64,000 nt of DNA from Neurospora tetrasperma FGSC 2508 (GCF_000213175.1 NW_009799179.1:3256723-3320722); one strand, 5' to 3'; shown: positions 1 through 13,314, counted from the stretch's first letter. Translations and numbers: made by a program. The notes: generated by a model not told the origin, from the sequence alone.

Positions 1-2114
1 CGGAGTGACCTCTCCGCCGCTTATCACCAGGCACCGTGGTTAGGTTAGACAGGCCAGCTGATCATTCTGTCTTCTGATGTCATCAACGGCTTATTGCCCC
101 ACGGTCTTGAAACGAACAATTCAGCCTGGAATACGATCTACGGATGTTGTGCACCTGGCGTTTTCCCAGATGCTTGGTATGCCTGGTGTACCTGTTGTAC
201 CTGTTGTACCTGTCGTATCCGGAACCCTCAGCAAGGCAAGGTTCTTCTTGGCCTTCAAAACATTCCCATTTCGCTCAACCGATTGGTAGATTTCGCTTCC
301 CATAGCACGAAAAGGGCATGGCGGATACCTTGGCAGAGATTGCCATGCTGCCAGGACGTGATGGGCAATCACACCACATAAGAAACTGTGATTGCAACTC
401 CAAGGATGAATCATCCGTACGGAAATACCTTGGTCTGGGGTAGTTTTACCAACACGGTACGTACGTACCCTTACGTTACAGGCCTCATTCCAGATGATGC
501 AATCGGCAGCCTTTTCAGTCCCTTTTTGGGGATCGACCACCAACCCAGGCACATGAAACACGCCTCCCCCTGACGAAATTAAACTCGTGTAATAAACACC
601 GAACGACTCTTGATGCAGCCCACACCGGATCTGGGGCAAAAGGAGAATATCCAATTTCACGCTGAATTTCCATCAATAACAACACCGAAGTTCCAATCCA
701 TGGATGCCGATCAAGCCGATTGCATAGGATTTACAAAACCATCATGGGGGGGCCATAATGCATCTTGGACAGTGGCCAACCTTGGCGCTCCACTGGTCCC
801 TGATGTTCAAGATCTCGATAACCGCACATTGTTGTCGCATCTTGGTGGACTGCCTATCACTCGGTTTTTCGTCAGCATTTCATTGGGTGGTGACAGTTTT
901 CAAAACCTGTATCATATTACTGGAAGATCGCAGATGTACCAGTACGGTTGTCGGGGATTTATGGATGTATCTTCTTGATAGTGGAGGCAGGAGTGCCACA
1001 TTCCCACATTTGTTGTCTTGAAGTTGCTGGAAATCCCCAAAGGATTAGGAACGGCGAATTTATGGTCTTGGCTTGGTCCGGTTCCGGTTTGAGGTTGTCG
1101 AATTGCTGGATCGCTGAGTCAGACATTCTTGGAGAGTCCCCCTGTGTTCTCTCCGATACTGTCAATGTTGCAATATCAAACAACTTTTTATGACCCAAGG
1201 ACGCGGACTCAGCGTCGTAGTAGGTGTCGTCAGCTGAACAAACACGGAGTTTGGAGCTAGAAACGTCGGATCCAAGACGGGCTCAGAGCCCCGAAGATGG
1301 TGTGTTGATAATTTCCCTCCCTATGCACCACTGGCATACCTCTCACAGGGTAGCCGTAGCATATCTTTGAAACTTCCTTCAAGGTGTGCGAACTATAGAC
1401 AAGAACATTGTAGGGGATGATGAGTTCCGCGGGAGCTATCAGCTGGTATTTTTGGTATAGGGGGGCTGACTAAGGTAGCGACGGCAAGATATCAGTTTAC
1501 GCTGTGAAGCACCCCCACGCGGTACCGTAGGACTACGATGCTCATCATCTCCCCAGGTTTATCTAGGTTCATGTTTATGGATAAGGGGGAAAGGGGAAAA
1601 TGCGGTATACCCTGGCATCTAGAGGGAAGGATATAAATGCTACGCTAGAGTAACTAGGCAGAGGATAAATTTAAGAACCTCTGACAAAAAAAGGGATGAT
1701 ATGTAATGTCGTTGGCTTGGGAATAGTGATAGGCTCATTCACACACTTGCAACGCATAAAAATGACACATCACTTTTTGGTGGCAGCATAGAATAGAATG
1801 CTCTCTGCCTGGACGAAGTAGTACGAACTGGCATTTGGTGACATGCCTAGATGACTCGCATCCACAGCAGATCAAGCACTGGCTTTTGGGAGGAAGAAAC
1901 GATTTGTGACATATGAATAAGATGAAGATGGGAAAAGGGAAATGGGAAATGGAAAGTAGTACATGATGTAATCAAGTGTAATGGTTCTATTGATGCATGT
2001 GCTTGATAGTAGAGAGAATGTATCAAGGAAGTTGTGTGTCGTGGAGTCATGGGAGGATAAATCTAATGTTCCATATAGACAAGTTCTTTTGAGTAAAATC
2101 ATAACAAAATCCAA
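1..2114. other. Gene-poor stretch, no supported gene
   Basis: No open frame here shows a recognisable domain, start context or intron pattern. The longest frame (about 180 codons, minus strand, 121-660) owes a collagen-like Gly-Thr-Thr run to the 9-bp tandem repeat near 185-219 and is judged to be chance. The first few hundred bases could belong to a gene lying left of the window, but nothing shows it. Confidence 0.5.
185..219. repeat. 9-bp minisatellite (TGTACCTGT units)
   Basis: About three and a half copies of a nine-base unit close to TGTACCTGT run in tandem. The unit length is a multiple of three, which keeps overlapping frames open and produces a spurious collagen-like peptide. No function is indicated. 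Confidence 0.75.
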
Positions 2115-2213
2115 GGCGCGATGACCGAGTGGCCTAAGGTGTTTGACTCGAACTACCCATTCGAGGCCTATCAAATCTCTTCGGAGGCGCAGGTTCAAAT
2201 CCTGCTCGCGTCG
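2115..2213 (+). tRNA. tRNA-Ser (anticodon CGA), with intron
   Basis: This is a type II tRNA gene. Acceptor strands GGCGCGA and TCGCGTC pair (one G-U) with discriminator G. The anticodon stem is TTTGA/TCAAA, and the anticodon CGA (2149-2151) reads the serine codon UCG. A 17-base intron at 2153-2169 follows base 37, the usual eukaryotic position, and its TTCGAG pairs with CTCGAA of the anticodon loop. The long variable arm is CTC-TTCG-GAG, and the T arm GCAGG-TTCAAAT-CCTGC is standard and supplies the B box. A run of six T at 2225-2230 is a plausible RNA polymerase III terminator. All landmarks look intact, so the gene is probably functional. Confidence 0.95.
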
Positions 2214-2224
2214 ATAGAACCTCA

Positions 2225-2230
2225 TTTTTT
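2225..2230 (+). terminator. Pol III T-run terminator of tRNA-Ser
   Basis: Six consecutive T begin 12 bases after the tRNA 3' end, which is the usual RNA polymerase III termination signal. More T runs follow within 20 bases and could act as backups. Confidence 0.7.
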
Positions 2231-2698
2231 GCATCTTTTTACGATGCTTTTTAGTGTTCTTTCACACCGTCCAAAGCGTTTCCAGATTTTTTGCTGCCCT
2301 TTTTTTCGGTTGTGAACACTTTCCACCTCCACGTTCGATGATGCTGTTTCTTGTATTTTTCTTATTTGTAGTTCTTTTTTTCCTTTCTTCTAACCGTCTT
2401 GTTTTGTTTCGTGTGATAGCAAGATGTGGAACTATGTGTGGTATGATGGTTGCTGTGCAACGGTGAAGGAATTACTCGAATGGGTTGTTAGTTAGGTGAC
2501 CATGAAGATTTCATCGTAGAATATCGCACGATGCAGTAAAGTCGTTCGTTCGTCTCATCTACAGATCTCCCTAGCGTCATCACCAAGCCACTATATACGC
2601 AGTTGTCGGGGTCGCTGAAAAACCGAGAGCAACACAAAGCCAGACGACGTCTGTGCAGTAATCGTGAACTTGACTCTATCGCTGGCATCCGAGGCATA

Positions 2699-3104
2699 CC
2701 CGTACTACGCCCCCACTTTTTTGGGACTTGCCAAACTCGCACCCCCTAAAGTGGGTGCTCACCACCAAAACAACCAACCCAGTGAAACAACCAAGTCAGG
2801 GTTAAAGGTGCAATTCTGGGCCAGATTCAGGCTAGAGAAACAGATGTTTCCCAACACTACGAAAAATACCATTATGAAAGTCTGGCCTAATAAAATGATA
2901 AGTCCTTTTTATATGTATGACTTTGCCTGTTTATAAATTCGTTGTTATAATATTTTGTAGCCTTTTATTTATCTAGGAGTTTTGTATATATCTACACCTC
3001 TAACCCTAGTGGTTGTTTTACTAGTTTAGTTGTTTTGGTGGTGAGCACCCACTTTAGGGGGTGCGAGTTTGGCGAGTCCCAAAAAAGTGGGGGCGTAGTA
3101 CGGG
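2699..3104. mobile_element. MITE-like TIR element (406 bp)
   Basis: Both ends carry a 76-bp inverted repeat (2699-2774 and 3029-3104) starting CCCGTACTACGCCCCCAC. I count one difference between the arms, a C/T transition. The element is flanked by TA on both sides (2697-2698, 3105-3106), the target duplication typical of Tc1/mariner-type insertion. The interior is AT-rich, holds no coding frame and continues as an imperfect foldback for another 30 bases or so. It is non-autonomous. The inner TIR string ACTCGCCAAACT also occurs in the TIR of the small element at 54036-54283, which suggests related families. Near-identical arms argue for recent insertion or arm-to-arm gene conversion. Confidence 0.85.
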
Positions 3105-6100
3105 TAGTGCAAGTACAACGCTGTAGTTCGAGGCTACGGTGACATGGCATGTAGAATGCTAGCTGGACTCACAAGGCCTGATATGGCCTCATGGTCTGGG
3201 CGTAATTAATGTCAGGCACTGCACTTGTGCCAAGAAGATAGCCGGATTAAACCGACCAATATCATACATATGGCGCCATCTCAACAAGCACAACACAACA
3301 CAACTGCCAAACAGACAGAGGGAGGAACGGTAGAGAAAGAATCCTTCAAGGCGGAAGGAGGACGAACTGGTTGTGATGCAGGTTCGTTTATCACCTAGTT
3401 CCGGTGTACACAGTTACTGTGAACCAAAACCGGTCATATGTGCATCATCGCCTGATATCTGATATCCGTTTTCCGTTTGCGCAAGTGGTTGCAGAAGAGG
3501 CGGCCACCCTCACCGCAACCATCACGAACGTCATGGAAAACAGGCTGAAATGGGGCAAGAGCCAAGAGAAGATTGTACTATATGCAGTGTGTAGCAGTGG
3601 CTGGTGTATGCATGCCTCAATTGAATGGAGAGACATTGCCTACGTCCCAATGGAGGAATGATCGTTAACTTATTTGGTAAATGGCGTGTCGTACCCCGTT
3701 ATTCCCCCATCAGGTACATTTATGTGAGTGTTTGTTGCACAGGCGAGATCTGGTACGCGGCGGATGTTACCAAACAAAACCTTGGACGTGCAACACCAAC
3801 CCTTTTGGAACGCCGAAACAACCGACCGATACCCGGCTTGATGACAAAAACAAATAAAATCATCTACATTGCTCCAGGTTGCCAAGAACAGGACAAGGCT
3901 AGGAGTACTCATAATGTGTTGGTTGGGAAAGAAACTGTTTTCTCCTCCATCTCCGTGAAATTGTGGTACGTAGCAGCACCGTTGACGGGCACCTGGGGCA
4001 GCGAGAACCTCGGAGCTACCAGCGCAATGGAACCCACCGTATGTCCGTAGTGCCGCAGCATCGAACACTTGAATCACGAGAACACAGCCCTTGGCAACAT
4101 TGACACAGGCACGAAATTTAGCAAAGTGGGAAGAGAGGGTTCATAGTCTGGCACTAGTGATTCCCCAGCGCTAGCCTGTCTTTTTTTTTCTTTCTTTTTC
4201 ATTTAGCCTCATTGTCGTCGTCCTCGGGACTCGGTTCACTGCCCTCTCTAGAGGCATGGGTTGAGTTTAGCCAGATAATGGTACGTAAGTTTGTTGAGAT
4301 GAAGCGTGAAATTTTCGCCCCAGAAACGAAGTCGGAACCAACCGAGTCGCGGTAACATTGAATACGTGGAAACGTCCACCCACACTTTTCAAAAGTTTCA
4401 ATGATCGACACTCATCGCCGTCAGCTGTAGCGTCCTGTAGCGCCGTAAGCTTGACCGAAGTAGGTAGTCTCGCCGTAGTGGTGTCCATCCACATGGAGCC
4501 ATGGTAAGACACCCCCAGATATCAGCAAATTTTAATTTGGTGTATGCGGGGCGAAGGGACGGCAAGCCAGGCAGACGTCCAAACAAAATTTGGTGACAAC
4601 GTTGGACATGGTGGTCGTTATTGTTGGAGAAAGTACACTAAGACAAACCACATCATGACGATGAACCCCCGGAGATGATGACGGGAATATCTTGGTTCCA
4701 ACATCTGACTCGGCTCTTGGCTGCGGCTCATGAGATAATGTGAGGAAACCGACCATGGCACCTCAACCACAAGATGTTTCGAGGCGGTAGCAGAACAAAC
4801 AGGTTATTGAATGGCCTTCATCTCCATCATGAGAACATGTATCGACACAGCAGCACTTAGTGCTGGCGCTGATCATTAGGAACCACACTCGTCATGATGA
4901 TGTTGCGCATCAATTTTGATCCCCTCCCCCAACGTGAAAGACGAGATCGGAGAAGAGGGACCCCGACAAAGTTCGGACCAAGCTACACCACAACACCAAT
5001 CACAGATCGTTAGCGGCTCGTAGTCTTGTCCAGTCCAGCCAGGGGTGTTCATTCAGGTCCACGTTGTTCGCTCGATGCGGACGAGCAGCTCTTCCCACGT
5101 GGCAAGACAGGGGTCTAGATCGCTCTTCTGTCAGGTACGGCGTATGGCGCAAAATAGTGCATACACTACCCCTGAGCGGCTGTAAGTTTGCTGGAACGGG
5201 ATGCCAACCACCCAGTGTCGCCAACTCCGAGAGGAAATTGTCCGTTTCGCCGTGGTGAACAGTGTCAACTCCAGAGAAGACTCCTCACAGGCTGTTCACT
5301 GAGCATGATAAGCCCTGCCGTATCATGTTGATGCGTTTCAAACCGAACGAAACACTTCGTTTCAGGATCAGTGTCCCTCGAGTTGGTGTTGGTGTAAAAT
5401 ACTGTAATGATCTTACGAGCGACTAGTCTCGCTACCATCAGTCTTTTCCATTTTCAACCAGCCTTTTCCTCTCTCGTCGCCCGTTTCCCCAATCTCCGAT
5501 GGAGGTTCACGAGTTCGTCTGACTTTGGACCGGCGGATACAGACCGTGGGGCGCATCAATCGTGAAATTCTCGCTTGGCGTTGCTTTGGTTGAGAGATAC
5601 AGGCGAGAAATTGGATATCTCGGCCGCCCTAGCTGATCAGGCTAGCTGGAAAACCCCGAGAATGGCCTGGAGATGGTGAGCTTTGGAAAATGGAGTGAGA
5701 CCATGATCTTCCTCGGCTCGTTAACCTCCTTGATCTGTCCTTTGATTGGTGATAATCCGAGCCCTCATCCCTGACGGCCCAGCCGTGAAGCTATGTATCA
5801 AAGGGTCGATGTGTTTGGCGTGCCTAGTGCCGTACCTGGTCGCTTCGCTCGAAACACTCCGTAGCAGCTGACCGGGCTGGGCGAACGTCGCGCACCCAAA
5901 AGCACTCCGCATGACAACAAGGTGAGCAGAATAAAGGTTTGAGGCCGCAATTACCCAATCAGAAAGAAGCAGTACCTATCATCAATACGTACGATTGAGA
6001 TGAACATTCAATTGTTCCTGACTTGGAGAGATTCGGGGTCGGCGTCTAACCCAAAGCAAGCACGCCTCCACGTGGCCCCAGGTGCGCGCCCGTATCGGTA

Positions 6101-7927
6101 ATCCGCTGCTAACCGACACCTTACCCCAAGAAGACAACTCTATCACGTCATTGAAGCACATATCGTGCGGGGTCTCGTGATGAACTGGAGGGTGGCCTTG
6201 GGCCTTCGGGCTGAGTCGTTCCCCTGGAGGTTCTTAGTGCGCGGATACTTACGTGCCGACAACAAATAACCCATCCTAGGCCACCGCGTGATAGTGGTGA
6301 ACCCCAGCCTTGAGGGTAATGCGGCTCTGGTAACACAAAGCGGCGCAGATCAGGCATCCGGTAGCCATAAGGAAGACGAGACAGATGGAGGGGAAGGGTA
6401 GAGGGATGGGTAGGACAAAGGTACGGATGCTACCTCTACCCAGATAATTTCAAGGGAGCAGTGCCATATCTTACCACTACTACGCTACTGATCCGAGCTA
6501 AAGTCGTGATGCTGTGCCCGTTGGTCTTGCACAGAGATGACGGCACAGATTGAAAGGTTTGTTACCGCGGGCCACATACCATTGGTGCGTGCCTGCTGGC
6601 TGTATACATAGTGCGGATCCTGGAGCTGCGCAGCTGGCGCCCTCGTTTTTTTCGGTGGATATGCTTAGCCATACCCACGGGCAAGCGCGCCTTGCTGGAA
6701 ACAGGGCACATTCTGATAGCTTCCCTTCATCACAACCTTTGCTATTCCGAAAGAGCCGTAGGACTGTCGTGGTTGTGTCAAACCCCCGCCCGATATCCCA
6801 CGGTTGAGGCCGGTGTGCCGGTGGTTCCGTGGGCCAGTGTTACCACTGCGGTGGTAAGAAGGCGGTGGAGGACTGCTTACGCCGTGCGACTCTTGCCGGC
6901 CAAATGATGTGATGGGAATCTTTCTCCATGCGCATGTGGCTGCTGTCTTTGAGTGCGGCAGTCATTTATGTCCGAGACGTGTCACATTCCTTCGTCGCAA
7001 CACCCCGACTAGAGTGGGTGCCTTGTTATCGGTCAGCATATAGCCCCGTTGCCTGATACTCTCCGCTATCGCATCATGTCTAAGCCGCCTCGCGCCTCGC
7101 TGTTGGACGCAGCATGTTCATCCCTAGCCCATGGCGATCACGATGGAATTGTCGGAGGTCTGTCCCTGCTGCCATGTGAAAATTTGTTTAGATGCATGAC
7201 CGTTTCCATGGTTCAGGGCCTCGGAGCGGGCCACCGACGACATTGCGCCGGCGGTGTGGTGGTCAAGGTGAACGGGAAAAAAAAATGAGTATCGGTGAAC
7301 CTGGCAGAGTGAAGATAACTTGATCAAACGCTCCAAGAGATGGGATCCCGGCGACACGTTGCCGTTTCTTTTGCTCCGCAGCTTCCAGAAGGTTGGAAAA
7401 TTTTGACAGCCAATCCCCAGAGCCCCAACCCAGCCGAGGTGAAAAGTCGTTGGTTCCGGTGCTCTGTAATCGGTGCCTGTATCTGGCCGTATACGACCGA
7501 GACAGGGAAGGAGGTTGTGAAAAGCTGGGCGAGTTGAGTCAGATGACTGCACTGTTATATATTCTTGCCGGGATAAACATGTAAGCCACATGAAAACCAA
7601 CTCTCACAACATCATGGACAGGGGTACGACAGCTCTTGAGAAGGCGGCCGAAGTACTGTACAAGTGATACTTTGCAAAAATGAATTCGCCGGAACCATGA
7701 TTATCACCAGCCATCTGGTTTCTCCCATGAAATTCTTGGCAACAGCACCGAGCGAGGGGTAAGCTGGCAGTGCTAGATATCGGGTGCCGACGATACGAAG
7801 CGGAGGTCGATTTGCCATGCTGACCCCGCACTAGAGATGATCTGGCATGTGAAGAAGCGGTTGAGACTGTTGGGTGTTCATGCGTCAGCATGGGTTGAAC
7901 ACGATTCACGGGAAGCGTAGCGGCGAG

Positions 7928-7980
7928 ATGTCGTGATGTTGTGATGTTGTGATGTCGTTGATGTTTTTGTTGTTGTTGTT
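7928..7980. repeat. Simple repeat, GTGATGTT then TTG units
   Basis: Imperfect copies of GTGATGTT run into a (GTT)n tract. This is low-complexity DNA with no sign of function. Confidence 0.7.
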
Positions 7981-9294
7981 GCCCGTTTGGGAGCAATGCA
8001 ATGCCCTGAGCGGCAAATTCGTACACTACCTACGCTAGAGGGCTGGAGAACCCAACGACTTGTGGGGCTTGGAGCTTTGTGCGGAGGGCAGGATCCACAA
8101 AAGAGGTCCCAGCCTGCCGGGTCAGCCGTCGCAGGACGACAACGACAACGAGCAACGGCATTAGAAACCTTTGTCAGCAGCAATTACCACCACCCAGTGA
8201 TGCTTGTCATCATTCGCAATTCCACATGCAGAGACCCTGGACACAAGATCCCCAACAACGCTGACTCTCACGCTCGCCGTGATCGATAAACCTCAGCCCG
8301 GGTAGGGCTCCAGGGATAGCGAAGATACGAGGGTGACGCCCCGTGCTTTTGGTAATTTACCCCCTCTTCTCCCTTGCACAGTATTCTATTCTTGGTCACC
8401 ACCAGGGTTCAGGTTCGGTATCGACAGTTCACCTTCATCCGAGGAACCGCATTTCGAAGTACTACATACTCCGCGAAGCAGGCCGCAAAGGGAAGTATGG
8501 CCCGCAAAGGGCGCAACCCACTGGAGAGGGAAAGGGTCGGAAAGGGACTCAGAGTCAGCGGTCAGCAAATCCACCTCGAGACACGGCTGGAGAGGGCTGG
8601 GTACGGTACTCAATCTGTGTCCGAATAGGACTGGGAAGGTTGAGTTACATTTCCCGGCTCTCGCATGTGTTTCGCTCCTCTTCGTTCCCGTTCTATTTCT
8701 GCCGTACACTTACACATCGCTTACCCTTTCGACCCATGCCACGCCAGGAGTCCGTTGTTGCGAGCCTCGCCACGGTATCCCGTTCAGCACCTTCGGCGGC
8801 TTTGCCTGGCTTCAATGCGCTTCCTCCTGCACTCCCGAGCGTGCTGTGTGTATGTGATAATGGTACCGAAAGGCGCGGTCACGGTCAAGAGGTTTTGATA
8901 GGCGCCAGTGACTCGAGTTCCCTCTCCAGCCGTTCGCGTAGAGCATAGTATACTACAGTATGATCATGAAGTCCCAAGTTGTCAATGCTATGGCCAAATA
9001 AGCGCTCGCTAAAGTCGGTTACGCCATAAAGCCTAAATATTAATGCTGATCAGGTACGAATGGTCTGAAACAGGCCCACATTGAACACACTCGATAGGAC
9101 ATGCAAGTTCGATCAGCCAGCGCACGCCCTTTGGGGGCAGAGTCTCACCTAAAGCACAGTGAGCCTTATGCAGGTTATTCGTGTTGACCATGTCTTGATA
9201 TTTCGACTTGGAACGGAGAAGTTGCCAATATGGCGGGTTAGCGCTTAGATGAGTAAACTAGTGTACACGTACCTTGATAAGATCTTCCTTATCC

Positions 9295-9326
9295 CTGCCT
9301 GCCTGCCTTGTCTGTCTGCCTGCCTT
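9295..9326. repeat. CTGC/CTGT tetranucleotide microsatellite
   Basis: CTGCCTGCCTGCC continues into TGTCTGTCTGCCTGCC. It is a simple tetranucleotide repeat with transitions between unit types. Confidence 0.75.
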
Positions 9327-12300
9327 ACACTACATCTGACTTCCCCGGCTTTCTTTACATCACTGATCGCGACATATCATTGCAGTTGAAGCCCAGTAGT
9401 AGGTCATCATGGATAATTTGCCAAAAAAGTAGACTTGATAGTGGGGTTTCCTAATCACCGGATGCCATGATCGAAGAGGCTATCCAGCCCGAGCTGACCA
9501 ATTCAACAAGCTCGTTCTTATCAACCTACCAGACTTCGGCTGACACAGGCTCACCCCCCAAGCTGGTGGAATATCCCCTTTGGGCGCAAACACTGTATAA
9601 GTTGTGATGCGGGGAAGTGGCCCTCGCCAACCAAAGTGCGTGGCGTTCTCCAAGGACGCAAATCCAGTCGAAGGTCGCACCGTCAGCCCAGTCCTGGCCC
9701 AGTTCCTGACGAGACGGTTCCTGACAAGAGGAATATTCTGAGGCATTCCCGTCATGCAATCGTCTGTCGAATGGGGCTACCTGCGCTGGCTATCTCTTGT
9801 TCTTGGGAACGAGCCAAGGAAGGCGATGCTCCCGTTCCGCTCCTCCATCCCATTCCAATTCCGTCCAACACTCCGCGCACGCAGCGAAAAACGAATAGCT
9901 GAGGACTGCAGTGCATTTCATTTCCGGGCCGCTCTGTCGGCTTCGCCGCCGGGCAAACGAACAACACAAGGACGGACGATTTTCTTTTTCGGCGGCGCGG
10001 TCTGGATCTCAGACGTCCACTTTAGTGCGTAAAGACCATCAGCCTCAACATCGTGGGGCTCCGATCCGGCGTCGGTCTCACCCCTAAAAGCAATTCCCAA
10101 GTGCGGAGGGGGAAGAAGCTGTCTCAAGGTGACTGGGTAATGACGTCAATGAGAAGGCAATGTGATCGAATCTCCTACACTGATGTACACACTTGCATCG
10201 CGCTGACCATGGCATGTCCTCTCATCGCCGACACAACTTCCAGTCTCGGTAGTTTTGTGAGCTATCAACTAGCCTACAGGGACAATGTACTGCGTAGGCA
10301 TCCAGGTCAGCCACTTGCAACGGTGGCGTGTGGTTGGTTGTAACACAGGCATTGCGAGCACTATGTAAACGAGGTGACAACAAGGCGACCGCCATCATTG
10401 TTGATATGATAATGGCGTGAAGACAGCATAAGGTAATTTACGAGTGTTTGAAAAGGCAACCAAAAGGGGGCCAGCTGACGATCGGATATGCAGAACTTAC
10501 TGCTAGCAGAAGCGGCACATGCTTTTGAAAGACACTCGGAGGGTGTACGTTTTCGAGAAAGCACCGTGACATGCAGCATTACAGATACGCTTGAACCTCT
10601 TTGAAAACCCAGACCCCAAGGTACTCTTTGTAATCGCTATTCGCTAGAACCGATGATTTCTACCGCCCACTGTGAGAATCCGAGAACGAAGGCCCCGAGT
10701 TTATACGGTATTATTACGTGTTGATCGGTGCTGTCTCAAGTCGAGCACACGGCTCCTGCAGCTCATTGAAACATTTCTTACATGTCTTAAGTTGGACACT
10801 GACCGACGGTCAGCCGGGAACCGGCTTTGGCTCGTTCGACCGCAGGACAGTTGTGCGATCACAGTCGCGTCCGAAGGGTAAACCACATCCCGTTGTTGAG
10901 CATGAGTTCGGCCGTTCGTTTGACAGATTCGCCGCTTTCTCGTGCCCGAGACTGAAACGTTTGTGGTCGGGCGGGCCGAAGATGGACGGTGGACAGTGCC
11001 CGGAGTTGTGGTATGTAATTGTCCCAGGAGGGTGCTCCATGGAGTCTCAAGAATTTTTAGGGCCTGTTTTGGCGGGTTTCGTGGAAATGAGAAGGTGGCA
11101 AAAATTCCTCAGCATTCTGAGCATAGTGTACTAAGGGGAAAAAACCCAACGGCATCGGCGACAGCGGCAGGGCAAATCAACCTGTTCCTGGTTCCTGGGG
11201 AGACCCCGAAAACAGAAACAACGCTGTGGTCTGGCGTGCCTGGGACTGCTGGGGGCAGGCTAGCAGCAAAAAGCCAAGTGGAATTTTCCCCTATGCAGCT
11301 TTGCACGGATTTTGTGCCAAATTTGCTCTACCTCTACACAGTACTGAGTCTAATGAAGCACCTGAGATTGCCAGTGGATACGCTCGAAAAAAAAAGGCAA
11401 GCAAAATTTGCATACTCCAAGTGGAAGATACCTCTCCGATAGGAATCGCCAACGCCAACGCCAACAACTTTCAGCTGCAACGTGCGCACCAATGTACGCT
11501 GCCCTTTTTGGACGCCCTTGAGTGTCAAAATGCCTGACCTGAATGCGGGTAATACGCGAATGAATGGTGGCAGATCATTGATCACTTCCCGTTTTCTCCC
11601 AGAAATGTAGAAGCAGGATGAAATCACGTCCCATCCAGTACAGCCGAGTAAACATGATGTCGATGACTCTTGTCAGTGGACGCAAGATTGTTTCAGAAGT
11701 TATCCCGCCTGCCGAATATGGATGTGAATGAGGTCTTGGCTAGGCCCGCTCTCAATGGCCGGCCGACCACGACGGCAACCGCATCTTCGTTCTCCAGCGC
11801 AATAACCGGCGGGTTGGCCTTGGCGGGCGAGCACTGGCAGAGTTCGGACGGACAGCGCGGGTCGCCGGAGGCCCGGTCGCATGGCCATGTTTTGCCATAT
11901 GGCACCGGCACGCGAAAGAAGCCCAACACATCTTGTGACAGACAAGCAAACCCCAGGTGCGATGAGGACAACAATCACGACGTCTGATTGCAAAGGAGTT
12001 GCCGTCGTCATGGATGCCATGGGAAAGCAGGCCGACCGCTATTTCCAGAACACCAAGGACGTTCTTCTCTTGCAAACCGATTCCAGGACTTTGCCTGTTC
12101 TCCCATTATTCCCAATCCCACTCATTAGCCCATTATTACAGCGCGGGCCCCCGTACGATCCCGTACCGATTGTATTTTTGGAGTCCTGCGGGACCAGCGA
12201 CAACGACAGCCAAAAATGGGTGAAAATGGAAATGAAAGGCTGTTTGGCCTGCTCCAGTCATCAGGTACTTGCGGCAGGTACTATACAAAGGGCACTTTTT

Positions 12301-12726
12301 CTCTTTCCCCAATCGCCTTTCTTGCAAGACAGGGGGGAAAGCGGTGTCATGCAGCAGGGCACCCCGGTCGGCCTGCTGTGTTTCATTTTTCTCGCAGCGC
12401 GAACTCACTCAAAGGTCATTCATTACCAGGATCGCGCTGGTAGCCTTCCAGGCACAATTCAGGAACCTTTCACTGCTTTGAGACGTTCAATTACGCCAAG
12501 CCATGGCTGCGTCACCGCAAGTTAGCGTCCTTCATGTCCTGGTACAAGGCTCGATACCCCTTGAGTGCGATGCGCAACTTTATTTTTGTAACGCGCGCAG
12601 CAATTCATCGCGCCAGCAGCGCTACATCGCTTGTACCTGAACCCCCGTTCAATGTACTACTCCACGGTCTCAGCTGCCAGGTCCCGCCCGTTCCTGATAC
12701 CATGACGGTACGTACCAGGCATACAA

Positions 12727-12767
12727 CCATGCGTACCATGCGTACCATGCTTACCATGCGTACCATT
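12727..12767. repeat. 9-bp tandem repeat (CCATGCGTA units)
   Basis: Four near-identical nine-base units (CCATGCGTA, one of them CCATGCTTA) stand in tandem about 200 bp upstream of a TATA-like sequence and the CA-rich leader of a possible gene at 13.2 kb. It may be a chance minisatellite or a repeated promoter site. Nothing in the sequence decides between these. Confidence 0.65.
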
Positions 12768-12949
12768 GTCGCCGGGCATTTTCCATTCACGCTGGGCTTT
12801 TCTCGTTCGAGGGCTGCGATCCACAGACCCTGGCACCAACTAACTGCCTGGCCGCAGCCCTGTCTGTGAATTCACAGAGCCTGCCACCCTGCCCATCTCC
12901 ACGTTATCCGTAAAGGGCAATGTTGAGGTCGTTACTCGGCACATTTCCT

Positions 12950-13221
12950 ACATATAAGCCTGAGCCCTCCCACCTTCCTCTCACCACCTTTGAATAGCCA
13001 TCATCAGATCAAACAACACCAATCAGCTCACCATCAGGACACTCAAGACACTTCAAACAGTCTTCGGATCACACAAGCTTCTACCAACGACAGCTTATAT
13101 CTACCACCGCCGCCAACCTCCAAAAAACTCAACTCGGCACTTGACTACATACTAGTCATCCACACGAATATCTATAACAACAACAACAACAACTATCACA
13201 ACACCAAAACAAACCATCAAA
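12950..13221 (+). promoter_or_regulatory. TATA-like site and CA/CT-rich leader
   Basis: ACATATAAGCC at about 12950-12960 is followed by a pyrimidine-rich stretch and about 200 bases of CAA/CAC-rich sequence ending in an AAC repeat, then CATCAAAATGCC. That is the usual look of a well-expressed Neurospora-type promoter and 5' leader, and it stands out from the surrounding gene-poor DNA. Transcription itself cannot be seen from sequence. Confidence 0.4.
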
Positions 13222-13314
13222 ATGCCTGCCGCCGCTCAGCGCCCTTCCCAGCTTCCTCCCTGCCCCGGCCCCCCTCCCAGCCGCCCTCTTCCTCCTCTTC
13301 CCAAGAGGGGTTAA
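13222..13314 (+). CDS. Possible 30-residue proline-rich micro-ORF
   Basis: The ATG sits in an excellent filamentous-ascomycete start context (CATCAAAATGCC) after a CA-rich leader and opens a 30-codon frame rich in Pro (starting MPAAAQRPSQLPP) that ends in TAA. It is not recognised as any family. It could be a real small protein, an upstream ORF of a message whose main frame lies downstream, or the first exon of a spliced gene. The only GT in the frame is GTTAAG near its end, a poor donor. A second small frame in a fair context begins at 13743 (28 codons, starting MATTTHPVFW). Neither has support beyond leader and start context. Confidence 0.25.
   Translation: MPAAAQRPSQLPPCPGPPPSRPLPPLPKRG

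Larger units (their letters stand above)
3105..12900. other. Long gene-poor region
   Basis: Nearly 10 kb without a frame I can support. Open frames of up to about 200 codons occur (for example near 8343-8948 and 11881-12525), but they overlap others in several frames, lack recognisable domains and have no convincing start or splice context. Short simple repeats occur at 7928-7980 and 9295-9326. It may hold non-coding RNAs or a fast-evolving gene that cannot be recognised from sequence alone. Confidence 0.5.

Noticed and set aside
121-660. 179-codon minus-strand frame with a collagen-like run
   Set aside because: The Gly-Thr-Thr run comes from the 9-bp tandem repeat, and the rest matches no family I know.
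8343-8948. 201-codon frame overlapping three others
   Set aside because: Multiple frames are open over the same bases with no recognisable product, which points to composition rather than coding.
11881-12525. 214-codon frame in the gene desert
   Set aside because: No domain, no leader or start context, and it overlaps several other chance frames. Expected by chance in about 10 kb at this base composition.
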